This document shows, one piece after another, positions 20,531 through 30,786 of a stretch of 64,000 bases of DNA. Under the pieces are notes generated by a model. That model was given only the letters and a program-made list of their open reading frames with translations, searched no databases and was not told where the DNA came from. The DNA lies in NCBI GenBank assembly GCA_023052935.1, contig CM041298.1:20742871-20806870 (forward strand), read 5' to 3'. Every line of letters starts with the position of its first letter. The first letter of the stretch is position 1. This DNA is from Piezodorus guildinii (taxonomy: Eukaryota; Arthropoda; Insecta; Hemiptera; Pentatomidae). The position numbers and the translations under genes are program-made.

Positions 20531-20739
20531 CCCGTGACCACCTACGATTTATCGTATCGCATAACTAACGATTGTTTACTCCCATTAGAAAACTGTGGGT
20601 CCACCTGCCGGCTAGAATAGCTGGTATTTGTTAGGATTTAGATTAATGTAAAGAAATATATCCATGTCTTTCTTAAACTTTGCATTAAGTTATGAATGAC
20701 CTGCTGCATAAGTGTGCATCCAGTTTTATCATTATTTTC

Positions 20740-21290
20740 AATAGTGAACCTTTGTAATCGACCAAAAAAAAATAACCTAAAAATTTGAGAGCTTACGTTT
20801 CACGATGCGTAGAATCCGAATAACGAATACAAAAAAAATCCGTTTATCCGCCGTCCGCGGCATATCTCCGAAACTACTGGACCAATTTTTTTTTAAATTG
20901 GCCACAAAAATACTACTCCGATCCTAACGATGATCCTAACACCTAGACGTTGATATCAGCTGGTTAGTTTTAAAATGGTGGCCGATTAAAACATCTTATA
21001 TTGTCAAGTCACAACTTATAAGAGATGTGATTCCCTTATAACTCGGTTATTATTGCTGATAATGATAAAATGTAAGGTGTTCTGAAATTTTATTTTATTC
21101 AAAATCGAAAGAAAATAAAAATAAATAATAACACAGTCCTGTATTAATGCTTTTGGTTTATAAATTTAAATGATAAATCTTTGTAATCCACCAAAATAAA
21201 AAAATAATCTCCCCCCCCTCTTCAAAATTTGAGAGCTTACGTTTATGAATTAAAAAAAACAAAAAAAAAAAAAAACGTTTCTTCTTATTA
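20740..21290. repeat. Repeat family F2 (two adjacent fragments)
   Basis: 'GTGAACCTTTGTAATCGACC...TTTGAGAGCTTACGTTT' at about 20750 recurs at 21177-21245, and a diverged copy lies at 63080-63190 ('TGAACCTTTGCAATAG', 'ATGAATAACGAAT'). 20840-20900 has the 'TATCTCCGAAACTACTGGACCAA' wording common in insect DNA-transposon non-coding sequence. No gene. Confidence 0.5.
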
Positions 21291-21335
21291 ATAAATAAAT
21301 AAATACATAAAAAAGAATCATTCTAATTGGTTAAA

Positions 21336-21349
21336 AACTAGCGTTTTGA
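21336..21349. repeat. 14-bp target-site duplication, left copy
   Basis: AACTAGCGTTTTGA, repeated exactly at 27591-27604, flanking the full-length I-like element. Confidence 0.93.
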
Positions 21350-21613
21350 CATTGTTAGTTTGGACTCCGGCCGTGAAGGATCTCCCAGTACAAGCTAAGT
21401 TTAGCATTAAGTTTTTTATCTACATACTACTTTCTCATATTTTATATTTTTTTCGCATTGTATTTAGAATTAGAAGACTTTAGTTCCTTTATTTTTTGCA
21501 TATAAATTTCCTTATTTATTTATCTTCTTTATTATTCGATTTGTTATTTTATTTTTATTTTTTAAATCTATTTTATTACTTTTTGTTTTCTTCGTTGTTG
21601 GGTTTCCTACATA

Positions 21614-23035
21614 ATGGACGACCCTGACGAATCTAACAGCCCTTTGGCTAAAAGAAAAAGACCTCGGGGTAGAATAAAAAATCCTCCCGACATATTTTCT
21701 TTGACAGAAAAAATTGATTTAACCCCCACATTTCTCATAGTTAGACGTACAGATGAGGAAGATTTTAAAAAAGTATCCCCATTCTTTATTAATAAGTTTA
21801 TTACAGGTATCATTGGTGAAGCTAAAAACATTAAAAAACTTCGAGAAGGTTCTCTCCTCGTGGAAACTTTTAAGGGCACACAATCAAATACCCTTTTAAA
21901 AATTACAGACTTTGGGGGTCAATTTCCCGTCGAAGTAACGCCACATATCACGCTGAACTACAGCAAAGGAATTATAAAAGTATATGATTTTCAATACTTG
22001 GACATAGAGGAAATTAAGAGGGAATTGACGAATGTCATAAAAGATATAGTTAGAATCAAAATTAAAAAAAACGGAGTCGAAATAGCAACTCATAGCTATA
22101 TAGTTACGTTCCCAACTCCAATAGCGCCTAAAACTATTAAAGTGGGATATGAAACTGTACCCGTATTTTCATACACGCCAAACCCTTTACGTTGTTTTAA
22201 TTGCCTAGGTTTTTACCACCCAACGGCACAGTGTAAGAAACAAGCAATCTGCATACAATGCGGCAAAAATAAACACGGTGAAAATTCGAGGTGCGAAAAT
22301 GCTCCTAGCTGCGTAAACTGCAGTGGACCCCATCATGCACTTGACCGGTCCTGTCCAGTATTTAAAATGCAAAAAGAAATTAAATCGATACAGGTAAATA
22401 ATAAGATATCGCTAATAGACGCTAGAAAAATATATAAACAACGTCACCCTACAACCTTTTTCAAATCTTTCGCGGATATCACGAAAGAAAATACAAATAT
22501 TTTTAGTAAAAGAGAAATCGGCACGCAAGTCGAAATACCATATTTAATTGGAGAAATTAACAATAATAACGTCATATCTACAGATAATACCGAAAATAAC
22601 AATCCTAAGGCTAGCGATAATAATGTATCAGTAGGTATTAATACAAGCAGCGCAGTAAACAATAACATCCACACGCTGCTCCCTACTACGCCGCCTCCGC
22701 TCCCCACTCCGCCGCCTCCGCCCCCCACTCCCGCTTCTCCACTAAGCCAGAGAGAATACCGCCTCCGTCGTGGCAGGTCCGCCTCATGCCATCGCCCTGT
22801 TCCCTCAAACTCCTGTCCCATCCCCTCCACCTCCGCCCAACCTGTCCCCACCACTATCCCCCCTCCCTCGAGCAACTTCATTTCTAGTCCTCTCGTCGAA
22901 GCTGGAACATCTACGGATGGCTCCTTAGGTGATCCCATCCTTGACGATGGGTGCCGGTCAGCTGATGAGGACGGTTTTATTAAAGTTAAAGGCAACAGAA
23001 AGACCAAAAAGAAAAATGAATCTAATAATAGCTAA
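21614..23035 (+). CDS. Gag-like ORF1 nucleic-acid-binding protein of the I-like element
   Basis: Intact 473-residue ORF. It packages the element RNA into a ribonucleoprotein, by analogy with I/Jockey ORF1 proteins. A basic N-terminus (KRKRPRGRIK, residues 13-22) precedes a gag-like domain. Three zinc knuckles follow: C194-x2-C-x4-H-x4-C207, C213-x2-C-x4-H-x5-C227 and C233-x2-C-x4-H-x5-C247. A proline-rich low-complexity stretch lies near 355-380, then a basic/Ser/Pro tail. The ATG at 21614 is the first in frame and lies in an AT-rich leader. A 187-codon antisense frame (22444-23007) is only the shadow of the biased proline-rich part. ORF1 shows no disabling change, unlike pol. Confidence 0.9.
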   Translation: MDDPDESNSPLAKRKRPRGRIKNPPDIFSLTEKIDLTPTFLIVRRTDEEDFKKVSPFFINKFITGIIGEAKNIKKLREGSLLVETFKGTQSNTLLKITDFGGQFPVEVTPHITLNYSKGIIKVYDFQYLDIEEIKRELTNVIKDIVRIKIKKNGVEIATHSYIVTFPTPIAPKTIKVGYETVPVFSYTPNPLRCFNCLGFYHPTAQCKKQAICIQCGKNKHGENSRCENAPSCVNCSGPHHALDRSCPVFKMQKEIKSIQVNNKISLIDARKIYKQRHPTTFFKSFADITKENTNIFSKREIGTQVEIPYLIGEINNNNVISTDNTENNNPKASDNNVSVGINTSSAVNNNIHTLLPTTPPPLPTPPPPPPTPASPLSQREYRLRRGRSASCHRPVPSNSCPIPSTSAQPVPTTIPPPSSNFISSPLVEAGTSTDGSLGDPILDDGCRSADEDGFIKVKGNRKTKKKNESNNS

Positions 23036-23744
23036 TATTGATAAACGCCCTCTTTGAATATTGATGTCTATAAGTATAATGATTATACATGACATGTATA
23101 TCTGTTTGTACATGTATATGTGTGATAATGGGTGTATCACCTATATGTGTGTATGTAAATATGTGCGTATGTATGTGTTTATCTCTGTATATATTTGTAT
23201 ATCTAAGTGTGAAGTATGCTATTATTTTTTTTTTTTTTTAATTACTCGTCATATTTTGTTTTATTATTTTTTTCTCTAACACTTATCATTATGGTCATAT
23301 TGCCTCCTGACTTTTTAACTGTTAGTTGCCTATCAACAATTCTTTCCGACCGGAAGTGCATCCGTTCCGATGAGTCTGACCAATCTATCAAATTATCTTT
23401 TAAAAGTAACTATATTCCAGCACAAAATACAATTATTACACATCTTCTTTTATCTTTTCTAATTTATTTTTTAGTCCCCTTATTAACATATGAAGATATA
23501 TTTTTAATTTCCTCTCTCATGTGTTGCTTTCATTTCCATATATTTAAATTTACCATTACCACCGCTACTTTTTTGTTTAATTCTACTTTCTCTTATCTGT
23601 TTATTTATCTAATTCTAATTACTATAAATAATTCTTTTTTTAGTTACCCGTCGTATTTTGTTTTATTTCATTCTTCTTTTGCACTTCTCTTTATGTTTAT
23701 ATTGCCTCCTGACCTTTTAATCTCTTTCGATCATATCCCTCAAA
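23036..23744 (+). other. Unusually long ORF1-ORF2 spacer with an internal direct repeat
   Basis: Holds a TGTATATGTGTG-rich stretch (23090-23215) and an imperfect ~90-bp direct repeat. 'ACTCGTCATATTTTGTTTTATT' and then 'ATATTGCCTCCTGACTTTTTAA' at 23243-23318 are matched by 'ACCCGTCGTATTTTGTTTTATT' and 'ATATTGCCTCCTGACCTTTTAA' at 23645-23720. Short T-rich frames here are not supported as genes. Confidence 0.75.
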
Positions 23745-26700
23745 ATGGCGATACTTCAATGGAACTGCAATGACTTAAGATCTCATTTCAATGACTTAAA
23801 AATTTTAATTCACGATAGTGAGGCAATTGTCATTGCTCTTCAAGAGACAATGCTCAAAACAACGGACCCCTTTTCTCTAAAAAATTTCGAAATATACCGA
23901 AAAGACGGACCAAATCAGAACCATGGTCACCACGGTGTCCTCATAGCAGTGCACAAATCCGTTTACTCCGAATCGATCCCTCTCAACTCCCGGCTACAAA
24001 CCGTAGCCGTTAGAGTACATCGAGACTTTCCGTTAACCATATGTACTATATACCTCCCACAGGATCCTACAATAGACACCAATCAACTCTTGGATATTTA
24101 TACCCAATTACCTCGTCCTGTTCTTTTTGTTGGAGACATGAACGGACACAATCCTCTTTGGGGTTCTCCAAATATAAATATCCGGGGTAAAATAGTAGAA
24201 AACTTTCTAGACACTTCCAATCTCCTACTTCTCAACTCCGGTGACCCTACCTTCCTAAGTTCCAGCTATGGGACATATTCAGCTCTTGATCTGTCCCTCT
24301 GTTCCCCTTCCCTATATAACGACGTAGACTGGACCGTCTTGCCCGATCTACATGGTAGTGACCATTTTCCCTTGCTGATTAAAATGAAACATGTTAAACC
24401 TACTCGTATAACTCCGAAATGGATGCTCCATAGAGCGGACTGGGATCTCTTTGCTTCCTTAGCTTCGGCACCCCGAACCCCTCCTCATGAATTGACCATT
24501 GATGAGGGTTGTTCAACTATCACTAATACGATCATTCGTGCAGCTAAAGAATCGATACCAATGTCTTCTGACTCACCAAGAAGACCACCCGTACCTTGGT
24601 TTAACGATGCTTGCAGGGAAGCGATCAGAGATCGTCGAAAAGCGTACAAAAAATTCCAAAAATGTATGACCTCAGAAAATCTAGTAGAATATAAGAGGCA
24701 GCGAGCTCTTTGCCGAAGAATAATCAATCTGAGCAAAAGCGAATCATGGAAAAAATATATAAGCTCCATAAATTCGTCAACGACGTCAACTCAAATCTGG
24801 AAAAAAATTCGTAAGATCACTAAATCCTCTTCTTCAACACGCTACACCATCCTCATCAATGGACAACTCTCCGACGATCCTAAAACCGTCGCAGATGCTT
24901 TTGGTAATTTCTTTTCTGAAATCTACACCTCTGGCTCAACAATAACGATTGTGAAGTCATAGATTGTGTAACTAGAGGTGTACATGATAACTCCACCGAT
25001 TATAATATCCCGTTCTCAAAGTGGGAACTAAAAAATACTTTGTCCTCCGTTAAAGGATCCACTCCTGGCCCCGATTTGGTCCATTATGACATGATTAAAC
25101 ATCTACCTAGCAATACGCTTACATGGCTGCTTAATTATTATAATCATGTTTGGTCCACGGGACAATTTCCGAATTTCTGGGTCACTCATTTGTCATCCCT
25201 ATTCCAAAAAATGAAAAAGATAAGCGTTTACTCAACAGCTATCGCCCCATATTCCTCACTAGTTGTTTGAGCAAAATTATGGAGCGTATGGTAAACAAAA
25301 GACTGATGTGGACGATAGAAAACAACAATTTGCTTCAACCATTTCAATCGGGATTCCGCAAAGGCCGCTGCACAGTTGATCACCTAGTCACACTAGAAAC
25401 CGAAATCCAATACGCCTTTATCAATTCCCAGCAACTAATAGCCATATTCTTTGACATGACAAAAGCTTTTGATAACATTAACCATTCAGCGATCCTCAGC
25501 AAACTCTCGTCCAATGGGATACACGGTCATTTATTCCATTACATACAGGAATTCCTTCAACATCGTTTCTTTAGAATTAGGATAGGGTGCGAACTATCTG
25601 CGAACCAAGAACAGATGAACGGAGTCCCACAAGGCTGTGTGCTTAGTCCGACTTTGTTTTGCCTCGCTATCAACGAACTGGGGCTCAACCTACCTCGAGG
25701 TGTCAAACCGATGCTGTTCGCAGATGATTTCGCCATTGCCTGCCTTTCTGGAAACGTTACTACTATACAGCACAAGCTACAAAACGCTATTAATCGCATC
25801 AACAACTGGTCACATTCCATTGATCTCGAATTCTCCTCCGAAAAAACCAGAGCTCTACATTTCAGCAGGAAAAGAAATACTCCCGCCTCCCCTACACTTT
25901 ACCTCGGAAATTCTCCCATTCTTTATACAAATAGTCATAAATTTTTGGGGTTGACGTTCGATAAAAGACTATCATGGGAACCACATGTTTCAGCACTTAA
26001 ATCGGCTACAACAAAAAAACTTACTATATTAAGATTAGCAATACTTTCTGGGGATCCGATCGCTCTACGATGTTTAAGATCTACCAACATTTAGTTTGTT
26101 CCAAATTAGATCATGCATGCTTTTTTTATGGATCGGCTCGTTTTCGTACTCTAAATAAGCTAGATACAGTGCACCATATGGGCATCAGAAACGCAACCGG
26201 GGCCTTCCGAACAAGCCCAGTTCTTAGTTTATGCGCCGAAGCAGGTATACCTCCGCTTTTATTTAGAAGAAAAAAACTAGCTGTGAACTATATATCGAAA
26301 TTAATTCTCCAACCTGATCATCCTACCCATAGCTCCATATTTAAACCAAAATTCACAAATGCTTTTAGAAACAAACCTAACTCAACCCTCCCTTTAACAG
26401 AAAGAATGTCTTCCGCCATCGATTTCCTTAAAAGCTTACCTATCTGCAAACCAGAACCTCTAAACCCTCCGTGGCTTCACAAACCCCCCAATATTATGCT
26501 TGACTTGTCACGATTACTCAAAACCAATACCTCCCCTTCCGAATACAAAAATGAATTTACCACTCTGCTCCATACTCTTCCGGATACCTTTTTAATCTAT
26601 ACAGATGGATCAAAATCAGAAGAATCTACAGCCTGCTCATTCGTTACACACAACTCGACACACAAAATAAAATTACATAAACTATGTAACATTTATACTG

Positions 26701-27398
26701 CAGAGCTTCAAGCAATAGTTTCAGCTTTACACTACGCTATGTCAGTTCCCTCACACTCAATCACCATAGTTACCGACTCACTGAGTGCCTTAAAAGGTTT
26801 AAATAACATGTACTCTCCCCAGCCTCTCGTCCTAAAGATACACCGATATATCCATATGCTCCAAGAATTGGAAAAGACAGTATGCTTTATTTGGATCCCA
26901 AGCCATGTGGGGATAGTGGGTAATGAGCTGGCGGATAGGGCCGCCAAACAGGCGCTCACCCTTCCGGGTCAAGGTGTAGCTATCCTAACACCGCGAGATA
27001 TGTCTCAGCCGCTCCGAAAGGACATATCGGCTGCCTGGCAGTCCATGTGGGACGAGAGTCCTGCTAGCAAACCGAAAGTCGTCAAAACAAAAGTGGGGCC
27101 TTGGTCCTCATCATGTCGCTCAAACCGCAGAGAAGAAGTTGTCCTGGCCAGATTAAGGATTGGCCACACTAACATGACCCATCTTCATCTCATTACCAAG
27201 CAACCACCTCCTAAGTGCCCACATTGTAACAGTATCCTGACTATCAGCCACATTTTAGAAGAATGCCTTTCTTATAGGACAGGTTTAAACAAATTTGGGC
27301 TTATACCTAATATATCCTTCATACTTTCCGATAGTGAAAACAACATCTCGGCGCTGTTCAGGTTTCTTAAGAGTCACCTACTATTTAATAAAATATAG
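23745..27398 (+). pseudogene. pol (endonuclease, reverse transcriptase, RNase H) of the I-like element, broken by three frameshifts
   Basis: The frame opens at 23745 with the apurinic-like endonuclease; its key motifs are intact: 'QWNCN', 'ALQET', 'GDMNGHNPLWGS', 'YSALDLSL' and 'GSDHFPL'. The reading frame slips near 24935-24942, again near 25178-25190 and again near 26045-26052 (at a GGGG run). Across these, RT motifs are readable: 'NSYRPI', 'FQSGFRKGR', 'FFDMTKAFDNINH', 'GVPQGCVLSP', 'LFADDFAIAC'. Then come RNase H 'IYTDGSK', 'YTAELQAI', 'VTDSLSALKGL', 'WIPSHVGIVGNELADRAAK' and a Cys/His motif C-x2-C-x7-H-x4-C ('CPHCNSILTISHILEEC'). The stop is at 27396-27398. All three slips are in the same direction, each consistent with loss of one base, so consensus errors or young mutations are both possible. 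Confidence 0.9.
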
Positions 27399-27590
27399 TC
27401 TTTTAATTTAACTTATCTTTATTTAATTTATTTTTTTAATTATTTATTTATTTATTTTTACTATTTTATCTAATTATTGTACGCCTAGTTTATTAGTTTT
27501 GACTTATTTATTTATTTATACTTAAAGAGAACTATAGGCGTTGATGACCCCAGGGTTTTACGCCTCAAAACCCCAAACAACAACAACAAC
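27399..27590 (+). other. 3' UTR and (CAA)n tail of the I-like element
   Basis: AT-rich to about 27525, then 'AACTATAGGCGTTGATGACCCCAGG' and a CCCCAAA(CAA)n end. The tail sequence is also present in the truncated copy (as GTTGTTGTTG on the plus strand at 51269). Confidence 0.85.
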
Positions 27591-27604
27591 AACTAGCGTT
27601 TTGA
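27591..27604. repeat. 14-bp target-site duplication, right copy
   Basis: AACTAGCGTTTTGA, identical to 21336-21349. Its first bases (AAC) continue the phase of the (CAA)n tail. Confidence 0.93.
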
Positions 27605-27783
27605 AATCAGCGGTAGATATGGTCCTTTTAATTTTTCTTTTCATATTACTAAATTGCCTATCAGCTATATAAGCACTTATACCCTAATTTTGTTATTTTT
27701 AATTTAATAAACTATTGTGTAATAATTTGCAGAGTTTTTGTAATGCCGAAATTTAGAATTCTGCGGAAATGATTTTTAAATAT

Positions 27784-28080
27784 CACTGAAGGAATTAGTC
27801 CGGGTGGCGGTCATTAAATGAAACAACTGAATAGTTTCAACTATTTTATTGTTTGCCAACGTTTCGACCCCATTGTGGGTCATCATCAGGCGTCTGGTAG
27901 GCAAGTGGAAACTCAAGTTTCCATTTGTCCTACCAGACGCCTTGATGATGACCCACAATGGGGGTCGAAACGTTGGCAAACAATAAAATAGTTGAAACTA
28001 TTCAGTTGTTTCATTTAATGACCGCCACCCGGACTAATTCCTTCAGTAATTCTCAACGGTCAACTAATTATATCCACAAC
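27784..28080. mobile_element. Palindromic Penelope/hammerhead-type mini-element with 13-bp TSD
   Basis: Two ~130-bp arms (27785-27914 and 27917-28047) are inverted copies differing by two single-base indels and a few substitutions near the centre, which itself is AAACTCAAGTTT. GATTTTTAAATAT flanks the insert at 27771-27783 and 28081-28093. Each arm holds 'GATGATGACCCACAATGGGG' and 'TCGAAACGTTGGC' in one orientation, the signature of Penelope-like-element terminal regions that carry hammerhead ribozyme boxes (CTGATGA, short helix GACCC/GGGTC, GAAA). In the arm read on the minus strand the CTGATGA box is intact; in the other arm it has an extra T. No ORF. The Penelope link is an inference from motif. 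Confidence 0.7.
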
Positions 28081-28229
28081 GATTTTTAAATATATATCTG
28101 TCTTTTGTTATCTGGAATTAAAATTTCATTTTACTAGCCATAATTGCTAATGCTTTTTTTCATCTAAAGAATTCTAACTGATATGTTCATGAAGATATTT
28201 AAAACTACCCGCTTTCTTTACTTTTTACT

Positions 28230-28523
28230 CTCCTTTTTCTTCCAGTGACGCGACAGGCCTTGTAGACCCTGGGCCTCGCGGTGTATAATCTGTTGGGAGA
28301 TTACATTTGCGTTTCTCGATACGTTTTGTAGTGTAGGTAATCACTCCCTATGCCTAATTTTGTGAGTAGCCACCATTTGGCTGACGGGTCTCACATACCC
28401 GGGGGAGAAGCTGTGAGTGAATCACCATTTAAATACATCCTTATAAAAGCCCCATCAGGACTTGGATTCGAACTCACAGCCTGTATCATGAGAGACTAGC
28501 GCGCTAGCCACTCAGCCACGGGC
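28230..28523 (-). mobile_element. tRNA-derived SINE, family 1 (copy 3) with 11-bp TSD
   Basis: Minus-strand SINE with head 'GTGGCTGAGTGGCTAGCGCGCTAG' (A box) and B box AGTTCGAATCC. It has the same body words as the 13.5-kb copy and a tail starting CCTGTCGCGTCACTGG. TACTTTTTACT at 28219-28229 and 28524-28534 is the TSD. Confidence 0.85.
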
Positions 28524-28534
28524 TACTTTTTACT

Positions 28535-29288
28535 GACTGATGTTAAGAAAATTTGGTGAACTCTTTAGTTTGTGTAAAGTATTAAGTTTCTCAAGTGAAA
28601 TTTTTATTCCGGTTTCAGTAGACTGTTTTACGTATTCCTAAATTTGTATTTTGGCTTTATTCCACTTTTTCATGATAATGCCATCCAACGTCCTACCATT
28701 TTCCTTTAGATTATTTATCGCTTTTAATATTACTTAATTGCTTACCAACCGCCATGTAAACAGTTATTGTTATTTGAAAAAAATTAAACCATTGTGTAAT
28801 AATTGGTAGCGTTTTTTATTTTTACATATATATTTTCGTAATTTTTTTTTTAAATTTAAATTATTTAAAGTGTATGTGCAATGTACATCAAGTTTTTTTA
28901 ATCTGTTTTACAGAGATTTAGAGAGATAGAAGTTTTTTTTTTTTTTTTTCAAATTACAGCAAATAGAAAATGAACACATAAACAATTTACAACACACAAT
29001 AATAAAAATTAGACACACTACGTGATCTATTGACGGTCCGTGGAGTCTTTGTTTATTGCCAAAATTCATCTTTCAATATAAATGATAATTAATCACAAAA
29101 TAAGAAACAATATATGAACACTTCGGATCTTATTTATGTATTAAAATCAAATTGACTAATAGTTAAATTCTTTTGTGAGTATAATTCTGTATGATAAAGC
29201 CGTTCTGTATTAATTAACTAAAGCCAGACAATATTTTCCATTTATTAATTATAATGATTGATCCCAAGTCAGATTTTTTATAGTTAAA
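28535..29288. other. Stretch with no recognised gene
   Basis: AT-rich, with a T18 run at 28932-28949. No frame or repeat I can assign, apart from short simple-sequence runs. Confidence 0.3.
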
Positions 29289-30190
29289 TTTTTACTTTCA
29301 CTTACTATATATAGTAAGGGGAAGTATAGCGATCGTGAAAATTTTCGAATTACAGTTTTCAACGGAAATACACGTTTTAGGGTCCCCTTGAGTCCAAATA
29401 ACCAAGTCCCACAAAAAGGTCTCTGTGTGTGTCTGTGGTAACTTCCGGGCGGAAATGGTAAAGTCCTATGAATCTGAAATTTCATATTTAAGGCAATTAT
29501 ACGTCCGAAACATGACAAAACATTTTTCATCAAAATGAGCTTACCAGAAGAGGCAATTTATACCATGCATTTTGCACCTTTTTTCAATTTTCTCGAAAAC
29601 GGTTCCGACAATTTTGATTAAACTCGCTATATCGATGTATAATTTAATGTGCTTTAATATCATGTAGGTTTTATTCTGATTAAAATGGTCTGACAGGACT
29701 TAAATACCGATATTCTAAATTTTCTTCTCCTAAAGTACCTTTAATTTTGTAGATTCAATAAAAATAACTATATTATCTTGTTAACGCTGATAAAACAGGT
29801 AAATATATAAATTGAATAAATTCGATACCCAACTTAAGAAGAAAACAGAAAAAATATTTTTTGAATGCAAGTTTTCGTTTTTGAACATAAGAGCAGTTAT
29901 ATACATGCATGATATACCGTTAGAAAGCTAAAGATTTCAGAAAAAGTATTATCTCATACACAAGCTTCTAAAAGTTAATAAAGAGTGATAAAAAGCCGAT
30001 GAAACTAACTGATTGTTTTAGATAATAATATAATAGATTTTTTAATTAAACACATGTTTCTATAGAAATTTTATTTAATTAATTCTTTAATAGTTTCACG
30101 TATTTTTATCTCTAACTGTATTTGAAAAATCTTTTATTGATTTTAAAAATGGAGGTAAGTGAAAGTCGTGTGTTGCCCGCACCAGATTTT
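29289..30190 (+). repeat. F1 repeat, full-length reference copy g
   Basis: Runs from TTTTACTTTCACTTACTATA to GTGTGTTGCCCGCACCAGA, ~900 bp, with every F1 block in order. Landmarks are AGTCCAAATAACCAAGTC, a GT run, 'CATTTTGCACCTTTTTTC', 'TTCTCGAAAACGGTTCCGAC', 'GGTCTGACAGG', 'GTTAGAAAGCTAAAG', 'GTGATAAAAAGCCGATGAA' and 'TATCTCTAACTGTATTTGAAAA'. Frames in it are short; nothing suggests it encodes protein. Confidence 0.8.
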
Positions 30191-30786
30191 TTTTTAAAGT
30201 ATTTTTTTTCTAAACTCTGAAACTATCGGATAGCTGGCCAAAAATTGAAAGAGGTCTTCTATTTCATTTGTATTACACAAATTACATATATTTTTTTTTC
30301 ATGAAATTTTTATAATTTAGGTTTGAAACATCACCCCTAATTTTAAATACCTATTTAATCACCTCCTGTGAACATTTGTCAGTAATGTATTTTACTGTTG
30401 CTAGATGTGGAGAAAAGGGGGAAGTTTTGTAATCTCTAACTTAATAATATTTTGAGTATAGATATATTTTTGTATTTGAAACCTTAGTGCTGCTTGATTA
30501 TTTTTCCATAACTTAGTATCATTACAGTTAGATACATTTAAATTACAATTTAATCCAACTGATTCTTTCAGATTAAGGCTGTTTTTGAACCATACTATTT
30601 TTTCTTGATTATTTTTAATGCTATTATCTTTGGATATCTATGCGGTAGTATATTCAAAATTTTAACAATATAATCAAAATGAACCTTTAGGTGAACTGGT
30701 GGAATGAATTGGTGAACATAAATAATAGATCTATTGTCGTTTCAAAGTTGAGAAAACGAGTTGTGGTATATTTTGGTAATTAAATT
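30191..30786. other. Stretch with no recognised gene
   Basis: AT-rich between F1 and a LINE 3' end. No frame longer than chance and no repeat match noted. Confidence 0.3.

Larger units (their letters stand above)
21350..27590 (+). mobile_element. Full-length I-like non-LTR retrotransposon (6.24 kb)
   Basis: Bounded by a perfect 14-bp TSD. It has a ~264-bp 5' UTR, an intact gag-like ORF1, a 709-bp spacer, a pol region (apurinic endonuclease, RT, RNase H, terminal Cys/His motif), a short 3' UTR and a (CAA)n tail. An RNase H domain and a short tandem-repeat tail instead of poly(A) fit the I clade or its relatives; the exact clade is an inference. The perfect TSD argues for recent insertion. A 5'-truncated relative lies at 51270-52063. 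Confidence 0.9.

Noticed and set aside
22444..23007. 187-codon antisense frame opposite ORF1
   Set aside because: It mirrors the proline-rich and zinc-knuckle region of the gag-like ORF. It has no domain of its own and arises from codon bias on the real strand.
23216..23773. 185-codon frame upstream of pol
   Set aside because: Phe/Leu/Ser/Ile-rich translation of T-rich spacer. No membrane-protein family recognisable and it overlaps the pol start in another frame.
27776..27979. 67-codon minus-strand frame
   Set aside because: Lies across the palindromic element; opposite-strand frames arise automatically from the inverted arms.
27785..28047. Claim that the palindrome contains a functional hammerhead ribozyme
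   Set aside because: The CTGATGA and GAAA boxes are visible, but I could not place a correct cleavage site and stem I/III pairing in a single transcript by eye. Kept only as hammerhead-type motif.
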